A stretch of DNA of 5,237 nt from UBA1149 sp963579235. GTDB lineage: Bacteria; Desulfobacterota; Binatia; UBA1149. Position numbers and translations under genes: made by a program. The DNA lies in contig CAUZFM010000124.1 of NCBI GenBank assembly GCA_963579235.1, positions 1 through 5,237 of the forward strand, given 5' to 3'. Of this stretch, positions 1-5,237 are shown in pieces. Every line of letters starts with the position of its first letter. Position 1 is the first letter of the stretch. Under the pieces are notes generated by a model. It did not search any database. It was not told the origin of the DNA and was given only the letters and a program-made list of their open reading frames with translations.

Positions 1-281
1 AGGCAGGCGGAGCCGGGAAAAAAGAAGTCGGGGGTGTTGGTTGCAAACACCACTAAGTCTACATCGGCCGGCTCCAGGGCCAGCCTTTTCAGCAAGCGCT
101 CAGCAGCCGCGCAGGCCAGGTGGGACGGCCCCGTGCCGTCGGGAGCGTGGTGCCGCAGCTTACCCTGCGAAAAACCGGCAACGACGTCCTCACTGCAATC
201 CAGTATTGCCGCCAGCTCGGCGTCACTTACGGCCTCCCCTGGCAATTCGCACTCTAGCCCGAGCAGTTGTACCGCGTCCAT
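1..281 (-). CDS. Beta-ketoacyl-ACP synthase III-like (FabH-type) protein, N-terminal part, cut by window edge
   Basis: Only the first 93 codons and two bases of the next are inside the window. Translated from ATG at 281, the protein opens with MDAVQLLGLECELPG, followed by SDAELAAIL, RHHAPDGTGPSHLACAAAE, and then DVDLVVFATNTPDFFFPG. This follows the start of thiolase-fold KAS III enzymes: first beta strand, 'lP...vsn.el', a region around the usual 'tGi..R', then the 'diDlii.aT.tpD...P..a' strand and loop. KAS III enzymes condense an acyl-CoA or acyl starter with malonyl-ACP in the cytoplasm, in fatty acid, polyketide or related lipid synthesis. The Cys-His-Asn catalytic residues lie beyond the edge, so activity cannot be judged. 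The usual 'tGI..R' is degenerate here (SQGKLRHHA), so a specialised homologue is possible rather than housekeeping FabH. The start lies 13 bases after the stop of the ferredoxin-fusion gene, with a purine-rich ribosome site between, so the two are probably co-transcribed. Confidence 0.8.
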   Translation of the reverse strand, partial: MDAVQLLGLECELPGEAVSDAELAAILDCSEDVVAGFSQGKLRHHAPDGTGPSHLACAAAERLLKRLALEPADVDLVVFATNTPDFFFPGSAC

Positions 282-288
282 ACGCCGT

Positions 289-294
289 TCCCTT
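289..294 (-). promoter_or_regulatory. Ribosome binding site for the KAS III-like gene
   Basis: The minus strand reads AAGGGA directly after the TGA stop of the upstream gene, seven bases before the ATG at 281. It supports that start and fits translation within one polycistronic message. Confidence 0.55.
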
Positions 295-1710
295 TCAGGT
301 GGCCTGCTTGAGGACCACTATCTCGAGCAGTTTGTCGGAGTAGCGCTGCCGGTAGCCGCCCAGCGGCTGGTCCAGGGAAATCCGCGTCTGAAAATCGGCC
401 GGGCAGGACGAAGACACGCCAAATATAGCCCTGAGCTTTTCGTCTACCACCGAACCCTTTACCGTGATCGAGTCGCCCTGCACGCTGACCGACAGGTCGT
501 AGTCGGGCATTTCGTCGCCGATTCCCAGCTCGTCTCTGATGGCCGACGGGGGAATAACCCTGGGCAATTCCAGCCTGATCCTGTAACCCCGCGGAAGATC
601 TTCAATGGTGTACACGTCCCCGTAGCGTCGCTGGCGTTCACGTTTTTCTTCGAACTCGCCGCCGTGAAAGCCCTCGACGGGAACCGCACCGCTGCTACCA
701 GTCTCGGTGAGCCGCTCGAGCAGCGGTTGCACCAGAAGTCCCAGCGGAAATCCGTAGAGGCTCGCGCCCATCTTCATCTCGGCTACCGGCGTGCCCCGCA
801 GCCCCTGCCGCAAACGGACCATGCTCTCCAGCAGTGCAATGACCACGCCTATGAAAATCCAACCCTTGTCATCCTCCGTAAAAGGACGCGCTCCCAGGGC
901 AAGGCCTGTGCCCATCGCCAGCAAGGGGTACAGGATGAAGTTATTGGCCACGTTAAGAGCCGTGGAAGTCTGCACGTTGAAAAACGCCCGGTTGCCCACC
1001 GCCGCTTCGATGGCCGCCTTCGGTCCGTGTCCCAGCCCACCCAGCAATGGAGCAAGCAACAGCGCGCCCAGGCCGCGCAAGGTGGATGTGACCCCACCCA
1101 CGGGCTCCTCGGCCATGTCGACAACCTCACGATAACCCAGGCCCAGTTCGGCCTCGGAACGCTCACCGGGATTGCCCCAAGCCACCACCGTGTTGCCAGG
1201 CCTGACGGCCTTTTCGACCCGGCCAATCGAACTCCCGGATGCCACCTGCACGGGAGCCGCCGCCTGTACGGGAGCCGCCGTCTGTACGGCAGCCGCGGCC
1301 ACGCCATCGGCGCTCGCAGAGTCACCAGAAACCATATCTCCAGTGACCGAATCGCCGGCAGCCAGATCACCCCCGCCGCCCCCGGAAAAGCGAGAAGGAA
1401 AGCCCTCGGCAAACTCGGTATCCGGATGAAGGACGCGGGCACGTTCGATCAACAGCTGCTCGCTCTCAGGGCGTTCGGGGTCGGGTACGCAGCAGTCCAC
1501 CGGGCAGACCACGGCACAAGCTTCCTCGTCGAAAAACCCCACGCACTCCGTGCACTTGTCACCCACTATGTAGAAGAAATCCGCAGACAGGGCAGCGTGC
1601 TTAACGCCGTCCTGCTCGTACTCGATATCGCCCTGGTAAATAGCCGTGTTAGGGCACTCGGGCTCACAGGCCGCGCAGTTGATACAATCGTCAGTTATTA
1701 TCGTGGCCAT
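295..1710 (-). CDS. Fusion protein: 2[4Fe-4S] ferredoxin, hydrophobic middle region, Hsp20/alpha-crystallin-like C-terminus
   Basis: The protein has 471 residues. Residues 1-100 are a two-cluster ferredoxin of the Allochromatium/YfhL type. Cluster one uses C9, C12, C15 and C19 followed by Pro. Cluster two uses C53, C56, C65 and C69 with the family's eight-residue spacing, then Pro-Val-Asp-Cys-Cys. Such ferredoxins are normally about 80-100 residue soluble electron carriers. Here the chain continues through a Gly/Asp/Ser and Ala/Pro/Val/Gln linker (about 108-160), a charged stretch, and hydrophobic segments near 212-226, 254-274, 284-298 and 315-331. It ends in a domain at about 361-468. That domain contains YRIRLELPR, DYDLSVSVQGDSITVKG, FQTRISL and a terminal SDKLLEIVVLK. 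This matches the strand order of Hsp20 folds, where a final A...nGvL.i..pK motif is usual. I infer a membrane-associated redox protein with a chaperone-like domain; its partner and substrate are unknown. No signal peptide is seen, so the iron-sulfur domain should be cytoplasmic. The ATG start is supported by a GGAGGT site. Ferredoxin call very sure, Hsp20 call moderate, membrane insertion uncertain. Confidence 0.9.
   Translation of the reverse strand: MATIITDDCINCAACEPECPNTAIYQGDIEYEQDGVKHAALSADFFYIVGDKCTECVGFFDEEACAVVCPVDCCVPDPERPESEQLLIERARVLHPDTEFAEGFPSRFSGGGGGDLAAGDSVTGDMVSGDSASADGVAAAAVQTAAPVQAAAPVQVASGSSIGRVEKAVRPGNTVVAWGNPGERSEAELGLGYREVVDMAEEPVGGVTSTLRGLGALLLAPLLGGLGHGPKAAIEAAVGNRAFFNVQTSTALNVANNFILYPLLAMGTGLALGARPFTEDDKGWIFIGVVIALLESMVRLRQGLRGTPVAEMKMGASLYGFPLGLLVQPLLERLTETGSSGAVPVEGFHGGEFEEKRERQRRYGDVYTIEDLPRGYRIRLELPRVIPPSAIRDELGIGDEMPDYDLSVSVQGDSITVKGSVVDEKLRAIFGVSSSCPADFQTRISLDQPLGGYRQRYSDKLLEIVVLKQAT
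1246..1299 (-). repeat. Three tandem 18-base imperfect repeats inside the ferredoxin-fusion linker
   Basis: Three adjacent 18-base units (1246-1263, 1264-1281, 1282-1299) differ by only a few bases. The plus strand of the middle unit is ctgtacgggagccgccgt. On the coding strand they specify the hexapeptides AAAVQT, AAPVQA and AAPVQV. The array lies in the linker between the ferredoxin and the hydrophobic region, and probably arose by slippage or duplication, giving a flexible, extensible Ala/Pro spacer. Confidence 0.8.
1312..1371 (-). repeat. Four pentapeptide-coding units (Gly-Asp-x-x-x) in the same linker
   Basis: Residues 114-133 of the ferredoxin fusion read GDLAA, GDSVT, GDMVS and GDSAS, four 15-base coding units in a row, followed by a partial ADG. 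The preceding residues are a run of glycines. The pattern is clear at protein level, while the DNA has diverged. It is the acidic half of the linker, next to the Ala/Pro/Gln half. Confidence 0.65.
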
Positions 1711-1872
1711 CGGGCCGCAGACCTCCGCTGAGTGGGCCCAGGCCCGTTATTTTTAACAGACCCTGACCGGGTCCGTAGTGCCAAGCATGCCCTTTTCCGC
1801 GGTAAAATTCCAGTCGCTGCCGGGCTTCACGCAATGAGCTGAGCATCGCAGCCGTGGACGAGCTGCCCGGAC
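1711..1872. other. Intergenic spacer between gspD and the ferredoxin-fusion gene
   Basis: This 162-base spacer is the only sizeable gap in the window and the likeliest place for a transcription boundary. It contains an AT-rich palindrome (GTTA-TTTT-TAAC, plus strand 1746-1757) and a 5-bp inverted repeat GACCC/GGGTC (1759-1763 with 1769-1773). On the minus strand no clear T-run follows the inverted repeat, so it is not a convincing intrinsic terminator for gspD. I could not fix a sigma-70 promoter: a TTGGCA at about 1785-1790 (minus strand) has no good -10 box at normal spacing. Confidence 0.5.
1721..1726 (-). promoter_or_regulatory. Ribosome binding site for the ferredoxin-fusion gene
   Basis: The minus strand reads GGAGGT ten bases before the ATG at 1710. 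It is close to the Shine-Dalgarno consensus with slightly long spacing, and it fixes the start so that the first cluster cysteine is residue 9, as usual for this ferredoxin family. Confidence 0.65.
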
Positions 1873-4275
1873 TCAGCCGCCCAGTATGACCGTGTGGCTG
1901 CCGCCAAGGTCCTTGGCGCCGAAAAGGTTGGGTTCTCCCATGAGATATTCCACCCGGTCCTTGTAGTCTTCGGACACCAGGCGCGCCTCTTCGCGATCGC
2001 GCACAACGTAGGGGGTGATCAGTATCACCAGCTCGGTACGGCTGATTTCAGAGCTCTGGTCACGGAAAAACTGCCCGAGTACTGGCAGGTCCTTGAGAAA
2101 CGGGACGCCGCTTTCGACAGTGGTCTCTTTCTCATCGATTATACCGGCTATGACCACGGTCTCCCCACTCTGCACGACCACGGTAGTCTCGGCTTCACGG
2201 GTTATAAAAGTAGGCGAGTTAATCACCGTCGAGGCATCGTCGCCCGACCCTACCTGCAGTGCCGGCTGGTCGATAGCGCTTACTTCCTGAGAAATATTGA
2301 GGTTGACCAGGCCCTGGGAGTTTACCTGCGGCAGCACCCTGACAATTATGCCGGTGTCGCGGTACTGGACTTCGTTGCGGGTTCCGGTTGACCCACCGAC
2401 CGCCGAGTTGGAGTCGACCTGGCTGGTGATTATTGGCACTTCGTTGCCAACCAGAATACTGGCTTCCTGGTTGTCAGCCGTCATGATCTGGGGCCTAGAA
2501 AGCACCTTCAGGCGGTTCTGCGTGGCAAGCGCTTTCAGGGTGGCCTCGTACACGGCCAGGCTGCCACGAAACTTGGTGAACACGCCCGTCATGCCCGACC
2601 CGCCGAGGTCGCCGGTAAGCCGAACCGCCTCGCCGAACATGTCTAAAAAACTACCGCCGGGGTCAACAGTCGGGCCGCCGCTGGAGGCGTCGTTATTGCC
2701 GCTGAGCTTCTGCGTGAAACCGAAACTCATGGCCTCGCCGAGTGTGATTTCGGCTATGAGAACTTCGATGAGAACCTGCCGGGGCACCACATCCAGCTGG
2801 CGCAGCACGCCCACCACCGTGCCGTAGTCGCGAGGCGTAGCTATGATTACCAGCGAGTTGGTGACCTCGTCGGCTACTATGCGCACTTCCTGCTCGAACA
2901 GTGCTCCCGGTTGTTCGAGGACAGAATCCTGCCCGAAGCCACCAGCGATGTTGGTTCGCGCCCTTGGCGTACCGCCGGGCTGTCCCCTGCGCGAGGCACC
3001 ACGCTGGGTGGCGCCACGCCGGTCCCCGCCCCTCGCCTGCCGCGATTGGGCCGACGACCCGAGCCCGGCCCCGAGGCCGGCGTTGGCCTCGGCCAGCTCA
3101 CCGGAACGCGAGCGCCGCTTGCCTCCCTGACCGCCCTCTTCGGAAAAAATGTCGTTGAGAATATCCGACAGGTCAACAGCCTTGGTGTTCTCTACATGGT
3201 AGACGTGCACCTGGCGGATGGAGCCGCCCTCCGCGGGGACGTCGAGCAGGCCAAGCCACAGTTCAACGTTGACAAAGATCGACGGATCGAAAGCGATCAC
3301 CGCCAGCGAGTTGAGTCGAAGCAGTGGGATAATGTACACGCCAGCACCCGTACTCGAAACCTGGTAGCTCTCCAGCACAGCCCAGAGTTCCTCGGCTACT
3401 TCTTCGAGTGACGCGTGCTCTACGTGGTATATGCGAGCGCTCAGGTCGCCGAAGGTGTCGGTGTCGAACGTGCCCAGCAGCTCGAGCAAACGGTCGGCCC
3501 GCGAAGCCAACTCTGTAATTATCACCAGGTTGCTGCGTGGGTAGGCCACAACGTCACCGCCGGGCGACACGAAGGGCTGCAGTACTGTGACCAGCTCTTC
3601 GGCGTTGACGTGGCGGACCTTGATCAGCTCCATCACGAAACCGCCCTGTTCGGTATCCTTTCCGGCCTGCACGCGCGTGCGGCCTTCTTCGGCCGGTACT
3701 ATCGAGTGAATGTCACCTTCGAGTACCGCCACAAAACCGTTGTTGCGCAGCACCTGGTGAAAAACCGGCATGAGGTCGTCACGCGAAATGCGACCCGTGG
3801 TACGGACCGTTACCTGGCCGGCCACGCGCGGATCAATCCAGTAGTTGATACCCAGCGAGCTGGCCAAGGCGAAGATGACTTCGCGTATGTCTGCGCCCTC
3901 AAAGTTGAGCACCACCGATTCGGCGTCGGCTTCTCCGACGCTGAGATAATCCCCGACGGAGGTAAGAACCGTTGCTGCGACCGGCTGGACCGGGACCGGC
4001 GCCGACTTCACTGCCTCGCCACCCTGCTCCTCGTGCTTGCGCTTGTACTCCGACTCCACGAACCGGCCGAGCTTGGCCGCGTGGCTGAGGTCTCCGCTCT
4101 CGACCTGGACAGGACGCTTCTGCGTGGCGTCCGGCATCTCATCACCCACGCCCGGGAGTTTCTCTGCAAAAGCGGCGGGTGCATGAAAGACGATCGCTAG
4201 CAGGCAAGCAGCCGTAATGACCAACAGCGTTTTTTGGGAAAAGCGTACCCAGTAGGACGATTTAGTATACATCAC
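1873..4275 (-). CDS. gspD: Type II secretion system secretin GspD
   Basis: The 800-residue protein forms the multimeric outer-membrane channel of the T2SS. Residues 1-37 are a Sec signal peptide: basic start, hydrophobic core around 17-30, probable cleavage after AFA. N0 spans about 120-196 (LNFEGADIREVIFALASSLG, then IDPRVAGQVTVRT). N1 is about 213-271, N2 about 278-347 and N3 about 354-498. The secretin barrel covers about 499-760. Its hallmarks are VPII at 613-616, the 'rdtGiivrvlPqv' strand near 639-651, and GVPFLKDLPVLGQFFR at 723-738. N0 through N3 mark GspD rather than PilQ, which normally has AMIN domains and fewer N domains. N3 is interrupted by about 80 Gly/Arg-rich residues (381-460). 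Only about 40 residues follow the barrel, so there is little room for a pilotin-binding S-domain. The gene follows gspC after 3 bases. The start is GTG at 4275, with an ATG immediately after it, so the length could be 799. No gspE or gspF follows, so this looks like the end of the operon. Confidence 0.95.
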   Translation of the reverse strand: MMYTKSSYWVRFSQKTLLVITAACLLAIVFHAPAAFAEKLPGVGDEMPDATQKRPVQVESGDLSHAAKLGRFVESEYKRKHEEQGGEAVKSAPVPVQPVAATVLTSVGDYLSVGEADAESVVLNFEGADIREVIFALASSLGINYWIDPRVAGQVTVRTTGRISRDDLMPVFHQVLRNNGFVAVLEGDIHSIVPAEEGRTRVQAGKDTEQGGFVMELIKVRHVNAEELVTVLQPFVSPGGDVVAYPRSNLVIITELASRADRLLELLGTFDTDTFGDLSARIYHVEHASLEEVAEELWAVLESYQVSSTGAGVYIIPLLRLNSLAVIAFDPSIFVNVELWLGLLDVPAEGGSIRQVHVYHVENTKAVDLSDILNDIFSEEGGQGGKRRSRSGELAEANAGLGAGLGSSAQSRQARGGDRRGATQRGASRRGQPGGTPRARTNIAGGFGQDSVLEQPGALFEQEVRIVADEVTNSLVIIATPRDYGTVVGVLRQLDVVPRQVLIEVLIAEITLGEAMSFGFTQKLSGNNDASSGGPTVDPGGSFLDMFGEAVRLTGDLGGSGMTGVFTKFRGSLAVYEATLKALATQNRLKVLSRPQIMTADNQEASILVGNEVPIITSQVDSNSAVGGSTGTRNEVQYRDTGIIVRVLPQVNSQGLVNLNISQEVSAIDQPALQVGSGDDASTVINSPTFITREAETTVVVQSGETVVIAGIIDEKETTVESGVPFLKDLPVLGQFFRDQSSEISRTELVILITPYVVRDREEARLVSEDYKDRVEYLMGEPNLFGAKDLGGSHTVILGG
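2896..3135 (-). other. Region coding the Arg/Gly-rich insert in the GspD N3 domain
   Basis: Residues 381-460 of GspD lie between the first half of N3 (ending DILNDIFSEE) and its second half (beginning EVRIVADEVTNSLV). The segment holds twelve arginines and one lysine against few acidic residues in 381-441. It has repeated RG or RRG steps such as QARGGDRRG, TQRGASRRG and TPRAR, and long Gly/Ala runs. It is probably disordered and, by homology, would project into the periplasmic vestibule of the secretin. GspD N3 loops often vary and are Gly/Ser-rich; the length and positive charge are the unusual part. Confidence 0.75.
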
Positions 4276-4278
4276 TCT

Positions 4279-5055
4279 TTACCTGGCCTGGGTTGCTGCC
4301 TGCCGCAGGCGCTTGAGAGCCTCCAAGCGAGCCTGGGCCGCACTCGAGGTTACCGTCTCGGGTTTCTCGACCTCGCCAGCACCGGCTGGTCTTCCTCTCG
4401 GTATCGACCTTGAAACGCCTGTCCTGGCGGCGGTCGGCGGCCTGGTTGCCGCCGCCCTCGCCGCCCTTGCCGAAGCGGTCGATGCCCGTTCAGCTGCGGT
4501 GGTCGCCCGGCTGGTGCTGGTAGCGCGAGTAGTGGGACGCGCCGCAGCCGCACGCGTGCGCGCTCTCACCCCTGGACCCTTACGAACCTGTAACCCCACG
4601 GAAAACTGCTGCCCCCCCGCTCCGAGGAGAATCACCCCGTTGGGCATGACCTCACCGACCTCGTAATCCCCGATCATATCACCCTTGCTGACAGAAAGCT
4701 GCGCATTGCCTAACTTGGTGTCGTTCATAATCGCCACCGGCTGGCCTGAAATCGAAATTACGCCGTTCAAAACGATGTTCGTGGGGGGTGGAAGAGCGAC
4801 CTGGGTCTCCACTTCGATAATATCTTCCCGGTAGCCTCTCTCGGTCTCAAACAGGTTGCCGTCCAGTATAGCCTTTATTACCGGGCCGGTGGCTGCAGAG
4901 CCCGTGGGAGCGGGCCGCAAAGACTCTCCGCGCAGCTGAACAGGTTCCTGGCTGAAAAGCGGTGGCTGGATGCTGACCACCGAAACAATACGCCAGCCCA
5001 GGATAGCGGCCAGCACTACCAGCATAAGGGCAACGGCCTGCATCAAGCCTTTCAC
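4279..5055 (-). CDS. gspC: GspC-like (PilP-like homology region) T2SS inner-membrane protein with cationic C-terminal tail
   Basis: The protein has 258 residues. A short cytoplasmic start is followed by one membrane segment at about 6-28 (QAVALMLVVLAAILGWRIV), placing the rest in the periplasm. Residues about 59-155 are the homology region: KAILDGNLFE, then PPPTNIVLNGVISISGQPVAIM, LSVSKGDMIGDYEVGEV and NGVILLGAGGQQFSV. This small beta domain of GspC and PilP contacts the N0 domain of the secretin and links the inner-membrane platform to the channel. There is no PDZ domain. Residues 160-222 are instead low-complexity Arg/Ala/Thr, and 237-258 form a possible amphipathic helix. A coiled coil replacing PDZ is known in some GspC proteins such as XcpP. 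The GTG start at 5055 overlaps the upstream stop by 4 bases and has an AGGAG site. The position directly before gspD supports the call. Confidence 0.87.
   Translation of the reverse strand: MKGLMQAVALMLVVLAAILGWRIVSVVSIQPPLFSQEPVQLRGESLRPAPTGSAATGPVIKAILDGNLFETERGYREDIIEVETQVALPPPTNIVLNGVISISGQPVAIMNDTKLGNAQLSVSKGDMIGDYEVGEVMPNGVILLGAGGQQFSVGLQVRKGPGVRARTRAAAARPTTRATSTSRATTAAERASTASARAARAAATRPPTAARTGVSRSIPRGRPAGAGEVEKPETVTSSAAQARLEALKRLRQAATQAR
4281..4284 (-). promoter_or_regulatory. Weak ribosome site deciding the gspD start
   Basis: Minus-strand AGGT, formed by the last sense codon and stop of gspC, precedes GTG at 4275 and ATG at 4272. AGG is 6 bases from the GTG and 9 from the ATG, so both starts are usable and differ by one residue. 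The weak site suggests gspD relies on coupling to gspC translation. Confidence 0.35.
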
Positions 5056-5237
5056 AACTGCTCCTGCATGAAGGTTTTAACTTCCATCGTGGCCGTGAGC
5101 GCCGCTATCGTCGAACTGGTGGAAGTCGTACCCGGCCTCGTGGTAGGCGTCGGACGGCGGCGTGCGCCGAGTTTTCTGTTTATTTCCAGCAGGGTAACCC
5201 GCAAGTCTATGTCATCGGATTCAATCGCCGACAGCAG
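5052..5237 (-). CDS. Probable PilO/GspM-like T2SS protein, C-terminal fragment
   Basis: An open frame enters from the right edge and ends at TGA 5054-5052, giving 61 residues. It begins LLSAIESDDIDLRVTLLEIN and ends ALTATMEVKTFMQEQL. The pattern is a helix end ('LLSAIE'), a strand ('LRVTLLEIN'), a long loop, and a last strand ('LTATMEVKTF'). This is what the C-terminal ferredoxin-like fold of PilO and GspM proteins shows: 'L..lE......rv..l.i', then 'l...l.v..y'. Those proteins form the inner-membrane platform with GspL/PilN. The loop is enriched in Arg, Thr, Pro and Ser (about residues 25-43 of the fragment), longer than usual. Its stop overlaps the GTG of gspC by 4 bases, so it belongs to the same operon. 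The family call rests on this short pattern and on position; the full gene lies outside the window. Confidence 0.6.
   Translation of the reverse strand: MLSAIESDDIDLRVTLLEINRKLGARRRPTPTTRPGTTSTSSTIAALTATMEVKTFMQEQL
5061..5065 (-). promoter_or_regulatory. Ribosome binding site for gspC, supporting its GTG start
   Basis: The minus strand reads AGGAG five bases before GTG at 5055, inside the end of the upstream gene. This spacing favours the GTG over the ATG four codons further in, and it places the start on the 4-base overlap typical of translational coupling. Confidence 0.6.

Noticed and set aside
34..1731. Long plus-strand open frame of 565 codons opposite the ferredoxin-fusion gene
   Set aside because: It is antisense to a gene with unambiguous ferredoxin motifs and a good ribosome site. 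Its translation shows no recognisable domain and low-complexity runs that mirror the repeats. Long antisense frames are expected opposite GC-rich codons.
1733..1757. Plus-strand hairpin GGGC-CCAG-GCCC followed by a T-rich run, resembling an intrinsic terminator
   Set aside because: The stem is only about 4 bp and it points in the plus direction, where no gene ends.
1770..1792. Minus-strand TTGGCAC resembling a sigma-54 -24 element
   Set aside because: The matching GC element is not found at the required spacing, so only half the motif is present.
1691..1846. A 51-codon minus-strand frame (ATG at 1846) filling the intergenic spacer and overlapping the start of the ferredoxin fusion
   Set aside because: No Shine-Dalgarno sequence precedes it, the frame is also open into the end of gspD, and the translation has no recognisable features. 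A small peptide cannot be excluded, but nothing supports it.
1894..4200. Several plus-strand open frames opposite gspD (91 to 261 codons)
   Set aside because: All lie antisense to the secretin, have no convincing ribosome sites or domains, and are explained by codon bias of the real gene.
4313..4666. Overlapping frames on both strands within the GspC tail region
   Set aside because: They result from the repetitive Arg/Ala codon content. The gspC frame is fixed by its homology region, membrane segment and ribosome site.

Overview
The window is a GC-rich stretch (roughly 60% G+C by eye). Every convincing gene lies on the minus strand, so it reads right to left. The sequence suggests a Gram-negative bacterium with an outer-membrane type II secretion system (T2SS). 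The ferredoxin domain belongs to a version with a longer inter-cluster loop that I associate with Myxococcota and other former Deltaproteobacteria. That lineage is an inference, and no taxonomic marker is present.

The right half (1873-5237) is the 3' end of a T2SS operon. It holds the last 61 residues of a PilO/GspM-like protein, then a GspC-like inner-membrane protein, then a complete GspD secretin of about 800 residues. The first two genes overlap by 4 bases, and a 3-base gap separates the next two, so translation is probably coupled. The order M-C-D parallels pilO-pilP-pilQ of type IV pilus operons. GspC carries a homology region but no PDZ domain. All three proteins contain an arginine-rich or Thr/Pro-rich low-complexity segment on their predicted periplasmic side. 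In GspC this is a C-terminal tail; in GspD it is an insert of about 80 residues inside the N3 domain.

A 162-base spacer without a convincing gene (1711-1872) separates gspD from a second, probably distinct unit (1-1710). Its first gene encodes an unusual 471-residue protein. An N-terminal 2[4Fe-4S] ferredoxin of the Allochromatium/YfhL type is joined by a repetitive Gly/Asp/Ala/Pro linker to a hydrophobic, possibly membrane-associated middle. The C-terminal domain is about 110 residues long and looks like an Hsp20/alpha-crystallin beta-sandwich. Thirteen bases downstream begins a beta-ketoacyl-ACP synthase III-like (FabH-type) gene that runs off the left edge before its catalytic cysteine.

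The most interesting item is the ferredoxin-membrane-Hsp20-like fusion next to a KAS III gene. I know of no described system with this architecture. The cationic disordered segments in the T2SS proteins come second. No RNA genes, mobile elements or CRISPR arrays were seen.
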